From: Methylonatrum kenyense
GTDB lineage: Bacteria; Pseudomonadota; Gammaproteobacteria; Nitrococcales; Aquisalimonadaceae
Length of the DNA: 64,000 bases
Reading direction: 5' to 3'
NCBI RefSeq assembly: GCF_023195885.1
Contig: NZ_JALPKO010000010.1
Location: 58,830-122,829 of the forward strand
Of the stretch, positions 1 to 8,675 are shown piece by piece. Position numbers and translations under genes: made by a program. How positions within the stretch are numbered: position 1 is the first letter of the stretch; every line of letters begins with the position of its first letter. A model generated the notes under the pieces. It made no database searches and was not told the DNA's origin. It saw only the letters and a list, made by a program, of their open reading frames with translations.

Positions 1-1115
1 GGACCGTCTTCAGGCTTGTAGGCGAAGCTCAGGCCACGATATTCGATCTCGCCCTTTGCCCGCTCAAGAGCCGTGGTGCCGAAATCCGGTTCCGGTGGTT
101 CGTCGAGCACCTCAAATACGCTTTCACCGGCCGCCAGCGCCTTCTGGATCTCGGCATTGACATTGACGATGCGCTTCAGCGGCGGCATCAGGAGCAGCAT
201 GGCAGTGATGAATGACATGAGCCCGCCCGGTGTAACGGTCTCCATGACGCGGTCGCTGGTAGCCAGGAACAGGATGATCGCTAGTGAGACTACCGCTGCC
301 ATCTGCATCAACGGTTGGCTCATCGCCTTGATCATCGTGTGCCGCATTTGCTGCTTTCTGTGTTTCTCGTTGATGTGTTCGAACCGATCGGCTTCATATC
401 GATCGGCGCCAAAAATCTTCACTTCTGCTTGCCCGCGAATGCTGTCTTCCGCGATTTGTGCGAAGTTGCCGACAGATGTCTGCAGTTTGCGCGCGACTTT
501 CCGGAATCTGTGGTTGGCCCAGTTGACGATGCTGGCCAGGACCGGCCCCAGGCCAAAGAACACAAGCGCCAGCCAGCCGCTGAGCCAGAACATGTAGCCG
601 ACCAGAAAGATGATGGTGAAGGTGTCGCGAATCAGAACAACAATTGCATTGGACGCTGCGCTCTGAATCTGGGTGACGTTGTAGGTCAGTTTGGCCAGAA
701 GCATGCCGGGAGAGCTGCGGTCGAAAAAGGCGACAGGCAGCCTAAGATATTTTTCGAAAACGGCCTGTCGGATGTCCTTGACCACGTTGCGCCCGACCCA
801 GGCAACCGTGTACTCAGAGCCGAACGAGGTCAGGCCGTGGAAGAAGAAGATCACAACGAGTCCGAAGGGTACCCAGATCCTCGCCGCAGGATCCTGCTCG
901 ATAAAGGTGCCGTCCACCAGTGGCTGTACGATCCAGGCGAAAGCCGCCTGCATGGCGGCGGCTAGAATCATAGCGGCGACGGCGAGTAATCCGAGTCGCC
1001 AGTAGGGCGCAAGAAAGGTCAGGATCCGCTTGTAGATGATGAAGGACTGGCCCGCCGTGACCTGTCCCTGCTCGATCTTGTTTTTCAGCGTTGCCTTGTC
1101 GGTTGCCTTGCCCAT
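1..1115 (-). CDS. msbA: Lipid A export ABC transporter MsbA, N-terminal part
   Basis: The minus-strand frame opens at the ATG at 1115 and runs off the window start, so only the first ~371 residues are visible. It shows an exporter-type membrane domain with several hydrophobic segments (for example WRLGLLAVAAMILAAAM and TIIFLVGYMFWLSGWL). The region just before the nucleotide-binding domain follows (IEYRGLSFAYKPEDG). Coupling-helix and linker sequence are typical of MsbA, the inner-membrane flippase that moves lipid A-core to the outer leaflet. The place at the edge of an LPS core locus fits. The Walker motifs lie outside the window, so the ATPase half cannot be checked. A different type I exporter is the only real alternative. 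Confidence 0.9.
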   Translation of the reverse strand, partial: MGKATDKATLKNKIEQGQVTAGQSFIIYKRILTFLAPYWRLGLLAVAAMILAAAMQAAFAWIVQPLVDGTFIEQDPAARIWVPFGLVVIFFFHGLTSFGSEYTVAWVGRNVVKDIRQAVFEKYLRLPVAFFDRSSPGMLLAKLTYNVTQIQSAASNAIVVLIRDTFTIIFLVGYMFWLSGWLALVFFGLGPVLASIVNWANHRFRKVARKLQTSVGNFAQIAEDSIRGQAEVKIFGADRYEADRFEHINEKHRKQQMRHTMIKAMSQPLMQMAAVVSLAIILFLATSDRVMETVTPGGLMSFITAMLLLMPPLKRIVNVNAEIQKALAAGESVFEVLDEPPEPDFGTTALERAKGEIEYRGLSFAYKPEDG

Positions 1116-1247
1116 GAATCCTCGTTCGCGTTAGTAAAAAATGCGGAGCTGGGGCGCCAATCCGCGATTCGGGCCGGCACAGGATAAACCATGCGATGGG
1201 GGTGATGTGCTTCGCGGGAAAACTTGCCGATATCTGCGGCACCGCGT

Positions 1248-1874
1248 TCAGGCACTCAGGCTCTGCTCCAGCGCGTCGCCAAGAGCTACCGTATGGGCTG
1301 GCATGGAGCGAAGCATCCAGGCCGGATGCACGGCAATAACCCGAAATCTGACGCGTTCCACTCCCAACAACTGGGCGACTGCCAGTCGGTGGTGGCCGTG
1401 CTTGAGCTTGATCAGGCGGCCATCGTGGCCGACGCCGAGGCCGATTCCGTTTTCCTCGTCCATTAGATAGCCATGTTGCTGGATACTGGTAATGAGGCTA
1501 ACGACGTCTTCGTAATGCCTCCGTACCGCTGGCTCGCTGGAAAACGCCCTATTGCGGCGCATTTGAGGCAGCTGCGCGTGGCCTTTCTCGCGGAGCTGCG
1601 TCAGAGCCGCGCGAAAGCTGGGCAGGCGTTCATAGTCCAGATCGGCGGCCAGCAGCGTTTCAACTTCACGAAACGTCGGATGGTCCGCGAATGGCAGGAC
1701 GAACCGATCCCAAAACCCCCGGCGAATTGGCCAGGGCAGCCCGTAATGCTCGTAGCGCGGCATCCACTTGAGGAAATCCGGGGGGCGTCGCCCAATGAGA
1801 CCGACCCGCTTCGGGTCAAGCTCGATGACCGGGCATCGGTCCTGGTTGCCCGCGATTGAGATGTCTCTCGCCAT
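1248..1874 (-). CDS. Hypothetical protein with ParB/sulfiredoxin-like motif
   Basis: 208 residues, read in the same direction as msbA and 132 bp upstream of it. Residues ~165-180 read LIKLKHGHHRLAVAQLLG. This resembles the G-x-H-R-x-x-A signature of ParB-like/sulfiredoxin-fold domains, which can hydrolyse nucleotides or act as kinases. The N-terminal half (IELDPKRVGLIGRRP) also recalls the opening strand of that fold. No signal peptide or membrane segment is seen. Proteins of this kind are sometimes found inside polysaccharide loci, but no function is established that I can name. The fold assignment is inference from one motif. The ATG at 1874 is the first start in frame. Confidence 0.6.
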   Translation of the reverse strand: MARDISIAGNQDRCPVIELDPKRVGLIGRRPPDFLKWMPRYEHYGLPWPIRRGFWDRFVLPFADHPTFREVETLLAADLDYERLPSFRAALTQLREKGHAQLPQMRRNRAFSSEPAVRRHYEDVVSLITSIQQHGYLMDEENGIGLGVGHDGRLIKLKHGHHRLAVAQLLGVERVRFRVIAVHPAWMLRSMPAHTVALGDALEQSLSA

Positions 1875-1952
1875 GCGATGGTGGAGTCCGTGCTTGGGAA
1901 TGTCATCATATTGTCACATCTACACGTGCGAGACTTGTTCAGTCGGCTCTAG

Positions 1953-2045
1953 GGAAACACTGATTTATTCCCGCGTCTGCGCCCGAGACTGGTTTTGGTC
2001 ATCTGGCAAGGCGCGGTGCCGGTTCGGTAGCCGTCGCTACCGGTC
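1953..2045 (+). repeat. MITE-like repeat, single-ended copy
   Basis: Starts with GGAAACACTGATTTATTC directly after the tetranucleotide CTAG (1949-1952). It continues with the subterminal block (CGCCCGAGACTGGTTTTGG, then TCTGGCAAGGCGCGGTGCC) found in the copies at 19.3, 27.4, 56.0 and 58.7 kb. It ends in a small hairpin around 2024-2045 (GGTAGCCGTCGCTACC). No inverted partner end is visible, so this is a truncated copy. It fills most of the 252-bp gap between the ParB-like gene and the glycosyltransferase gene at 2127. Confidence 0.75.
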
Positions 2046-2126
2046 TGGATATGGTCGCGTGTCGTGGTGTGGGTAGCGGTGCTATGCTTGCGCGCCACCA
2101 AGGTGCAATGTTCTGAAGGGGTTGCC

Positions 2127-2963
2127 GTGACTGCCGAAATGGTTCCAGGCCGCATCAGCATTTCCATTCCGCATTGGCAGGTGTTGCCGCTGCTCCAGCC
2201 CTGTCTGCGTTCGATTCGGAAGAACACGCGAGGCAGGGATGTGGAAGTAATCGTGATTGACAACGGCTCCAAGGATGAAAGCCTCGATTACCTCCGCTCC
2301 CTCAAATGGATCCGGCTGATCGAACGACCCGAGGAAGGACTGCATAACTTTCCGCACAATGTCTGGACCTCGCATGACATAGCGGTAAAAGAGGCGACAG
2401 GCGAGTTTCTGATGACCATGCATACGGACCTGTTCGTCAAGAGCAGCGACTGGCTGGATCCTTACTTCAGGGAATTCGCGAAGGGTGAAAACATCGCTGG
2501 TGTCGGAACCTGGAAGCTGGAAGAGGTCAACCGCTTCTACGAGCTGCAGAAGCGGGTGTTCCACGTCATTCGAAGCAACATAAAATATGCTCTGGGCTTG
2601 AAGAAAAAGACTTACGTCTGGAAACAGAACCATTATCCGAAAGACTTCTGCGCCATGTATCGGCGTAAGGCGATCATTGATAGCGGCTTGACGTTTCGCA
2701 GCGTCGAGGGCAAGAACGGCTTTTATGATCAGAGTGGTGGCTACTCGATTTCCGCACAGCTCTGGGATGCCGGTTATGAGACACGGGTGATTCCGGTGCA
2801 CGAGATGATGCCGAAGATTGTTCATCTGTCTCACGGTACGGCAGCAGTTTCGCCGCACAAGACCCATCGCAGGAACCAGGAAAAGCTCGAAGACAAGCGG
2901 GATTCCCTATTCGATGAGGACTGGGTGAAGGAGCTACAGACTGATACGTCGCTCGACAATTAG
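2127..2963 (+). CDS. Glycosyltransferase family 2
   Basis: 278 residues from the GTG at 2127. This start is chosen because GAAGGGG lies about 6 bp upstream; the longer open frame begins inside the repeat-derived leader. The protein has the GT-A opening (ISISIPHW), the nucleotide-binding Asp in VIVIDNGSKDES, and a metal-site motif in MTMHTDLFV where HTD replaces the usual DxD. No membrane segment is present, so it should act on the cytoplasmic face of the inner membrane. The ligase-like gene follows 17 bp downstream, so the two are probably one transcript. Sugar donor and acceptor cannot be told from the sequence. Confidence 0.85.
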   Translation: MTAEMVPGRISISIPHWQVLPLLQPCLRSIRKNTRGRDVEVIVIDNGSKDESLDYLRSLKWIRLIERPEEGLHNFPHNVWTSHDIAVKEATGEFLMTMHTDLFVKSSDWLDPYFREFAKGENIAGVGTWKLEEVNRFYELQKRVFHVIRSNIKYALGLKKKTYVWKQNHYPKDFCAMYRRKAIIDSGLTFRSVEGKNGFYDQSGGYSISAQLWDAGYETRVIPVHEMMPKIVHLSHGTAAVSPHKTHRRNQEKLEDKRDSLFDEDWVKELQTDTSLDN

Positions 2964-2980
2964 AGCAAGAGGGTCTTGAC

Positions 2981-4183
2981 GTGCTGACGCAGGTTGTCAG
3001 GGAGGGTTTTTCAAACGTCAGGCGCTTCTACTGGGACCGCAACCTGCTGACTTGGCTCGTTGCGATTTTCGCTTCCGGATTCATTGTCTTTTCTAGTTCC
3101 CGCCTGCATCGCGACGTGCTCTATTTCGCAGTCTTTCTGCCCTTTCTTGTCTTCTCGACGAGAGAACAATGGCGACTAATCCTTCAGAATACCGGTATCC
3201 GCCTGCTAGCCGCTCTCTTCCTGTTCCTGCTCTTGAGTCTTGCCTGGGGGCCAGGGGAAGATCAAATAGATCCCTTTGATCGTTTTCGCTGGGCCGTACT
3301 CTCACTAATTTATTTTTCCGTGGTTCTGGTCGCTGCCAGCGAAGATTCCCGGGTGCTGGTGAAACTCGGACTGGTGCTGTCGATCGCTGCTTGCGCTGCG
3401 GTCCTGTGGTCGTCGTTCCAATTCTATGGGACTGCGAACGGGCTTCAGGGCAGGGTATACAATCACCTTTTCTACTCCGATAACCCGATCAGGGGTTCAG
3501 TCGGGCTCGCGTTCGCCGGTGCGCTGGCCGGGTTGCTGCTTTTTACTGAGAAATCGCTCAGTCCATGGATGAAGGCCCTGTTCGGCGCAACCTTCGTCTT
3601 CGTGGTGCTATTCCTTTTCCTCGGCCAGAGTCGAGGGCTGCTTCTCGCGCTGGGTGCCGCCATGGGAGTTGCATTCATCGTCCACGGCCGCCTGAAGTGG
3701 ATTGCTCTTGGCGCAATTGCCGTCGGGATTGCCCTAATCGCAAGTGAGCTACTCTTTGGTCCGGGACGCAGCTTTATCGAAAGAGGTGCTACCTATCGTC
3801 TGGATATCTGGCAAGCTGCTCTGCTCCCGGGACTCGAGGCGCCGTTTTTCGGTCATGGGTTAAGCGTGGAGCGGGAGATCTTCGTCGAATCCGTCGGCAA
3901 GACGTTCTACAGTCCGCACAACCTGTTTCTCGTTGCTTTTCTTCTGGGCGGACTTGTTGCACTCGCTCTCCTTGTGTTGTTGGTTGTCTTTGCCGTTTCT
4001 CGTGCCTATCGACATCGGCGAGATTGGGAGTACAGGGTTGTTCTTGGGCTGATAGCGTTCGGCGTGATTAATGTATCACTTACCGGTCACGAGATAATTT
4101 ACCGAGTCGAGCCTCATGTATGGGTTTCCTTCTTTTTGCCCCTCGCACTGGCCTACAGCGGACAAACTTCGCTAAGAAGATAG
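2981..4183 (+). CDS. O-antigen ligase/polymerase-like membrane protein
   Basis: 400 residues starting at GTG 2981 behind AGAGGG. Hydropathy shows about ten to twelve membrane segments with one larger periplasmic loop before the SPHNLFLVAFLLGG segment, the usual layout of the Wzy_C/WaaL family. FLGQSRGLLLALG matches the SRG motif of these proteins. The predicted role is to join a polymer or sugar unit to the lipid A-core, or to polymerise O-units, on the periplasmic side. It follows the GT2 gene by 17 bp. WaaL and Wzy cannot be told apart reliably by eye. The end is convergent with the FkbM gene. Confidence 0.75.
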   Translation: MLTQVVREGFSNVRRFYWDRNLLTWLVAIFASGFIVFSSSRLHRDVLYFAVFLPFLVFSTREQWRLILQNTGIRLLAALFLFLLLSLAWGPGEDQIDPFDRFRWAVLSLIYFSVVLVAASEDSRVLVKLGLVLSIAACAAVLWSSFQFYGTANGLQGRVYNHLFYSDNPIRGSVGLAFAGALAGLLLFTEKSLSPWMKALFGATFVFVVLFLFLGQSRGLLLALGAAMGVAFIVHGRLKWIALGAIAVGIALIASELLFGPGRSFIERGATYRLDIWQAALLPGLEAPFFGHGLSVEREIFVESVGKTFYSPHNLFLVAFLLGGLVALALLVLLVVFAVSRAYRHRRDWEYRVVLGLIAFGVINVSLTGHEIIYRVEPHVWVSFFLPLALAYSGQTSLRR

Positions 4184-4292
4184 AGAAAAAACTGCTGACC
4201 GACACGTGCCCAGTTGGGCGCGATAGTATAAAATAGGCGGATAAAAACTTAACCATCAATTGGAATAACATTGACTGAGTGGAGAGCACTGA

Positions 4293-5105
4293 TCAGGTGC
4301 TTCTGTTCTTGAAAAGACAAACTAAGCGTTTTTGGGATATGTCAACCAAATCAAACCCGTTTTTGCATAAGTAATTAATTACCTCCGGCGCTGTTTTTTC
4401 CTGTGACGCACCTCGTTCTGGACCCAAATCGGCAGCTATGTATTCAATTAGCGGAAGCGTTCTTCCGGCCCCCTGAAGTATCTCTGGTTCTGCGCCCTCC
4501 GCCTCTAACTTTAGAAGCTTTATTTTTTCTTCTCCGGAATTTTTAACCAATTCGTCCAGCGTTCTTGTAATGATCCGTTTCCTGGAGGCAAAGTTTTCTG
4601 TCTGGAATAAGCTGCTATCGCCCGTATCGTTTTTCTCGAACAAGTCCATTTCGCCACTCGTTTTCCATAACGCGGCATGGTCTATTGTATGTTTCAGTCC
4701 CCTAAGGTTTTTGTGTAGACACCGGACCTCCCGCTCTTCAGGCTCGATGCTTAAAACTCGGCATCCAAATCGATTTGCGAGATAGAGGCCGACCTCCCCG
4801 ATGTTGGCCCCGCAGTCTATTACAGTATCATCTTCGGAGATCGGGACATGATGAAGAAGATAGCTACTATATATCTTCTCCAGCCGTTCTCTGATGCCCT
4901 TCTTATACCGCGAAATGCGAGCAGTTCTGGCGACATGAATTCTAAAGTCCTTGTCAGAAACGATGTAGTGGTGTTCCTCCTGGCTCCAATCGAGCGAAAT
5001 TGGCCATCCTAGATATGCTTTGTTCGCGAGAGCGAATCGTCTGCAGAAAAGGTCGCCTTGTTGCGCCCATAGAACCTTGTTCAGAATGATTTTTGAAAGA
5101 CTCAT
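4293..5105 (-). CDS. FkbM family SAM-dependent methyltransferase
   Basis: 270 residues. The SAM-binding motif I is DTVIDCGANIGEVGLYLANR at mid-protein. It is followed by the acidic motif LSIEPEEREVRCLHKNL and a late IKLLKLEAEGAEPEILQG motif typical of the FkbM family. Such enzymes usually O-methylate sugars in surface polysaccharides. The gene and its flanks are visibly richer in A+T than the LPS genes from 7 kb on. The 242 bp upstream (5106-5347) holds no gene I can support. A soluble cytoplasmic enzyme is expected; the substrate is unknown. Confidence 0.85.
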   Translation of the reverse strand: MSLSKIILNKVLWAQQGDLFCRRFALANKAYLGWPISLDWSQEEHHYIVSDKDFRIHVARTARISRYKKGIRERLEKIYSSYLLHHVPISEDDTVIDCGANIGEVGLYLANRFGCRVLSIEPEEREVRCLHKNLRGLKHTIDHAALWKTSGEMDLFEKNDTGDSSLFQTENFASRKRIITRTLDELVKNSGEEKIKLLKLEAEGAEPEILQGAGRTLPLIEYIAADLGPERGASQEKTAPEVINYLCKNGFDLVDISQKRLVCLFKNRST

Positions 5106-5347
5106 TTCTTGTTTCCGCTAGTTAGGATTTCCATTGATTTTTGGAAAAATGAGCAAAATTTCCAATCCGCGGTACGGCTTATGGCACAAATTAACGGGAG
5201 TGGAACCTGTGTGCTACCCGCGGAGCTGGACCAGTTCCGCGGCTGCCCGCAGTGCGGAATATGTAATTGATGCTCGAGGCAGTGGGGACAAGTACACGGG
5301 TGCATTTTCCGTTTATGAGAAGCGCAAAATCGCTGTAAGCATCTGAT

Positions 5348-6601
5348 CTATTTTAAAAACTGTGCGGCTCGTAGGTACCGTTCAGCGGCCCTTTCGACGG
5401 AGAATGATGCGGCCCGCGCGCTGAGTGAATCCCGGTTCGGACGCTTCGATAGAGCGCTAAGTATCCCTCCTGCAATAGCGTCTGGATCCTTCACTGGAAC
5501 GAGGAAGCCGTGGCGGCCGTCTTCGAGAATCTCACGGCTGCTTCCTGGGCAATCGGTAGCGACGATATTGACACCGAAATACAGTGCCTCGATTAAAACT
5601 GCCGGTAAACCCTCGTATATAGATGTCAGGGCGAACACGTCGGAGTGGGCAATGTAGCTTCTCGCGTTTTCTTTATATCCGACGAAATCAACGATGTCGG
5701 CAATCCCAAGATCAGCAGCGCGCTGTTCGAGTTTCTCTTTTTGTGGGCCGTCACCGACGACAATCAATCGCATGGGTGTTGTTCTGGAACTTGTCGCGAC
5801 TGCTTTAAGCAGGGAGAAGTAATCTTTCTGCTGGCGCAGGCGCCCGACGCTAACTATAACCGGATATTCTTTCGACTGGAGCCACGGGTGGTCGGGAACT
5901 CGGGCCGCATTCAACGAGTCCTCGTTTCGGTCGATTACCGGGTTGTAGATCACGCAAAGCGGAAGATCCGAGGACGGGATGTTATTCGCGATATCGACCT
6001 TTAGCGTTTCTGATATGGCGATAACGGCATCGGCGGTTGGGTAGAGTTTCGCCATCAATGGAGGAAGATGGCGCCACCGCGCTTTCTTCGCGTGTTTTGG
6101 TTTGGTCAGCTTTTCGCTGAGAGGATTCCGTTCGCTGACGAGGACTCTTGTCTTCGAGTTTACCGCTTTTTTTGCCAAGAGGCTGGTGACGTTCTCGTAG
6201 GTGCCAGCGGATATCAGAAGATCCGGAGCGTGTGTCTCAAGGTAGTCGGCGAGCGCCGGGAGGTGGAGCACTCTCGCGCTTGGCTTGAGAGGAAGGAGGA
6301 TTGGTCTCGCGACGAGGGGCCGCAGGCCTTTAAGCCGGGTGAAGATAAAAAACTTGGTTCGCGAGGCGCTACTTCTCGGAATGAATTGAAGGTTGATATT
6401 CGCCGGGATCATTGACGGCTCGATGCCATCCTTGTCAAAGACAACCATATCGACGAGATATCCGCGGCGGGCGTATTCATTGGCCAGACGCCATTGGCAT
6501 CTGTCGACGCCGCCACCCTGCCCGATGAGGCCGCGGAGGTGGTCCGAGAGTACGGCGATACGCATTGGCTTGCCTGACGGCGTGATCCGGGGTTCGCTCA
6601 T
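5348..6601 (-). CDS. Glycosyltransferase family 4 (GT-B)
   Basis: 417 residues. The N-terminal Rossmann half begins at residue 13 (MRIAVLSDHLRG) and has the glycine-rich GQGGGVDRCQWRLANE loop. The C-terminal half has VSVGRLRQQKDYFSLLKA, VVGDGPQ and the donor-binding EX7E-type region SIYEGLPAVLIEALYFG, all standard for GT4 enzymes. The start at 6601 overlaps the stop of the upstream gene (ATGA), so the two are translationally coupled. Codons are somewhat AT-richer than in the upstream gene. The role is probably addition of an outer-core or O-unit sugar; the sugar is not known. Confidence 0.88.
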   Translation of the reverse strand: MSEPRITPSGKPMRIAVLSDHLRGLIGQGGGVDRCQWRLANEYARRGYLVDMVVFDKDGIEPSMIPANINLQFIPRSSASRTKFFIFTRLKGLRPLVARPILLPLKPSARVLHLPALADYLETHAPDLLISAGTYENVTSLLAKKAVNSKTRVLVSERNPLSEKLTKPKHAKKARWRHLPPLMAKLYPTADAVIAISETLKVDIANNIPSSDLPLCVIYNPVIDRNEDSLNAARVPDHPWLQSKEYPVIVSVGRLRQQKDYFSLLKAVATSSRTTPMRLIVVGDGPQKEKLEQRAADLGIADIVDFVGYKENARSYIAHSDVFALTSIYEGLPAVLIEALYFGVNIVATDCPGSSREILEDGRHGFLVPVKDPDAIAGGILSALSKRPNRDSLSARAASFSVERAAERYLRAAQFLK

Positions 6602-7743
6602 GCTGGTCCTGCCCGAAATACGGCGAGTAGCTGGTCTTTGAGCTTTTCCTCCGTGAATCTGGCACTGGCCGAGCGTGACAGATTCTTTCCGCAGGTCTGC
6701 CGTTCGAAGGCGTCGGTTCGACGCGCGCGCGCCAGCAGGGCCGCAAGAGCGGGTGGGTCACGAGGCGGTGCCAGAAAATCGGACACATCTATCACCTCCG
6801 GCGTGCCACCACCTTCTACCCCGATCACCGGCAATTCCGCTGCCATCGCCTCCAGGAACACGCGCGCGAAATTGTCACCCTCAGAGGGTAGGACAAAAAC
6901 GTCGAACGCCCGCATCAGGCGGTTCGCCTTTGGCAGAAAACCGGTGAAAAGAGTGTGATGATCGATACCGAGCGCAATTGCCTCTTCGCGGAGTGCGAAG
7001 CCTTCCCGGCCATCACCGATAATGACCAGTCGGGCATCAGGACTCTCCGGCAGGAGTATGGCAAAGGCCTGCAGCAGGTCTGTAATGCGCTTGTAGGGAT
7101 CGAACCGGGCAATACAGCCGAAGACGAAGGCATCTGCCGTAAGGTTTAGCTGCTCACGCGCCGTTTGACGGTCCAGCATGCTGGCTTTTAGTGCGTCTGT
7201 GTCGATGTAGTTGTGAACGACATGGATCCGGTCGGGAAAATACCAGGGCATGTTCGCGCCGAAGCGATCCTTTTGTGCCTGGGTCAACGCGATTATTCCG
7301 GTCAGACGATTGCGGAACAGGCGGTACAGGCGCCGCCGGCTTGCGGAATCGGTCGCGTAATATCCACGCAGCAGTGCGTAGATCGGACCGTGGAAGCGGA
7401 CAATCGCACTCGCCAGAAGCGCGCTGGCGACGCACTTGTACTGGTCGGCGATGATTCGGTCCGGTTGGCGCTGGCGAAGGACGGCGGCGAGCCGCCAGGC
7501 GGTCCTGATGCGATTACGCTTGCTCTCGCGTTCGGTGAGGCCGAGGCCTATCACTGTGTCGTCTGGGTCGTCCGGAGCATATTCGGAGCCGTCACCGGTC
7601 AGAAAGCAAAGCGTGAGTCTGGCGCCCGCTTCCCGATAGACCTTGAAATGCTCTCGGATATTGGCGCCCACATGGCCTTTTTTCTCCAGTACGATGAGCA
7701 GGTGCTGGCCTGCAAGCGGCGAGGCTTGAGTCGTTTCAGCCAT
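6598..7743 (-). CDS. Glycosyltransferase family 4 (GT-B)
   Basis: 381 residues. The N-terminal domain opens with HLLIVLEKKGHVGANIREH. The C-terminal domain shows CIARFDPYKRITDLLQAF, LVIIGDGREG and DVFVLPSEGDNFARVFLEAM, so donor-binding residues are present. It lies first in a two-gene unit with the GT4 gene that starts inside its stop codon. The 89-bp gap to the divergent gene at 7833 should hold promoters for both directions, but no clear consensus was found there. GT-B enzymes of this family act in the cytoplasm on lipid-linked or LPS acceptors. Confidence 0.88.
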   Translation of the reverse strand: MAETTQASPLAGQHLLIVLEKKGHVGANIREHFKVYREAGARLTLCFLTGDGSEYAPDDPDDTVIGLGLTERESKRNRIRTAWRLAAVLRQRQPDRIIADQYKCVASALLASAIVRFHGPIYALLRGYYATDSASRRRLYRLFRNRLTGIIALTQAQKDRFGANMPWYFPDRIHVVHNYIDTDALKASMLDRQTAREQLNLTADAFVFGCIARFDPYKRITDLLQAFAILLPESPDARLVIIGDGREGFALREEAIALGIDHHTLFTGFLPKANRLMRAFDVFVLPSEGDNFARVFLEAMAAELPVIGVEGGGTPEVIDVSDFLAPPRDPPALAALLARARRTDAFERQTCGKNLSRSASARFTEEKLKDQLLAVFRAGPA

Positions 7744-7832
7744 CAGTAAGCGGTCGCGCGTGTGCTGTCATCGATTTGTCATCCTGCCGTATCATTCAGG
7801 CACTCCACCATTTGTGCCCGGGAGGGCCACGC

Positions 7833-8675
7833 ATGACATCCGGGCCGCCCACTCAGGCGCAGAGTCTACCAGTTAGCGTTCAGAATGAGCTTCTCAGGCG
7901 TTTGCAGCTGAGCGAGCTTCCCGTCGAGCATCTCGTGCGGGACGTGTTCGTGTTGCGCACGGAAGACCACGCGATGGTTGTGAAGCGGGCGGAGAGGCCG
8001 GAACAGGAAAGTCTCGTGAGCCGGGTTCTATTCGCCATTGGCTCGCCGGCTCTCGCGGTGGAGGATCTGGGGCAAGGGTGGATTTGCATGCCCTTCTGTG
8101 AAGCTCCGCCTGTCCGACTATTGGTCGAGTCTCGGGGAGAATCCCTGGACCAGACGGAGTTTTTTCATGCCCTGGGTAGGTCCTTGCCTCCGGCATTTCT
8201 ACTGGGAATGCGGGACCGCAATTTGGATAACCTGTTATTCGACGAGTCGCATGGCCTGGCGCTGCACCTGGATTATGCGTCAGCTTTCCATGAGCCCTTG
8301 TGGCGGCGCCTCTGGGCGGGGCATCGCTTGCTGGGCTATCTGTACCGCAGGCTTTTCCTGGACCCACTGGTCAAGCTGGATGCGATAACTGATACGGCAC
8401 CGACCGCTGTTCAGCAAGCGTTCCTTCAGGGGGTTATGGACGAGCACATGCGAATTCGGACGCTGCCCCGGGCCGTCATTCGCGAGGTCGCCCCGGTGTT
8501 ACGACGACCTTACCTTTCCACCGGGGTGGTGCAGGTGGGGAGGCTTCCGCGGGTTTGGCCTCGTGCCGCGAGGCTGGTGGAGCGGAAATACCTCTCCGGA
8601 ATCAAGCGCTCACTGCGCGAACCACTGGCGCAGAACCTCCGGCAGGGTAATCATTCGCTGCGTCCAGTCGCATAG
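7833..8675 (+). CDS. Atypical kinase-like protein in the LPS core locus
   Basis: 280 residues from the ATG at 7833, chosen because GGAGGG lies 6 bp upstream. The start is downstream of the first possible start in this frame. The clearest motif is GMRDRNLDNLLFDE (Asp128, Asn133) followed by LHLDYASAF (Asp147). It resembles the catalytic and metal-binding segments of phosphatidylinositol-kinase-like or HipA/Fam20-like kinases more than those of WaaP. A lysine in HAMVVKRAE (Lys51) could bind ATP. No signal peptide is seen. It is the only plus-strand gene between 4.2 and 17.6 kb, and its 3' end overlaps the sulfotransferase gene by 25 bp, tail to tail. The kinase call is inference from motif order. 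Confidence 0.6.
   Translation: MTSGPPTQAQSLPVSVQNELLRRLQLSELPVEHLVRDVFVLRTEDHAMVVKRAERPEQESLVSRVLFAIGSPALAVEDLGQGWICMPFCEAPPVRLLVESRGESLDQTEFFHALGRSLPPAFLLGMRDRNLDNLLFDESHGLALHLDYASAFHEPLWRRLWAGHRLLGYLYRRLFLDPLVKLDAITDTAPTAVQQAFLQGVMDEHMRIRTLPRAVIREVAPVLRRPYLSTGVVQVGRLPRVWPRAARLVERKYLSGIKRSLREPLAQNLRQGNHSLRPVA

Noticed and set aside
2010..2045. GGTTCGGTAG plus hairpin in the MITE as a tRNA T-arm
   Set aside because: No acceptor stem, anticodon arm or CCA end can be formed; the sequence recurs as part of the dispersed repeat.
5102..5346. Small open frames in the gap between the FkbM and GT4 genes
   Set aside because: Neither the 67-codon minus frame nor the 70-codon plus frame has a ribosome site or recognisable domain.
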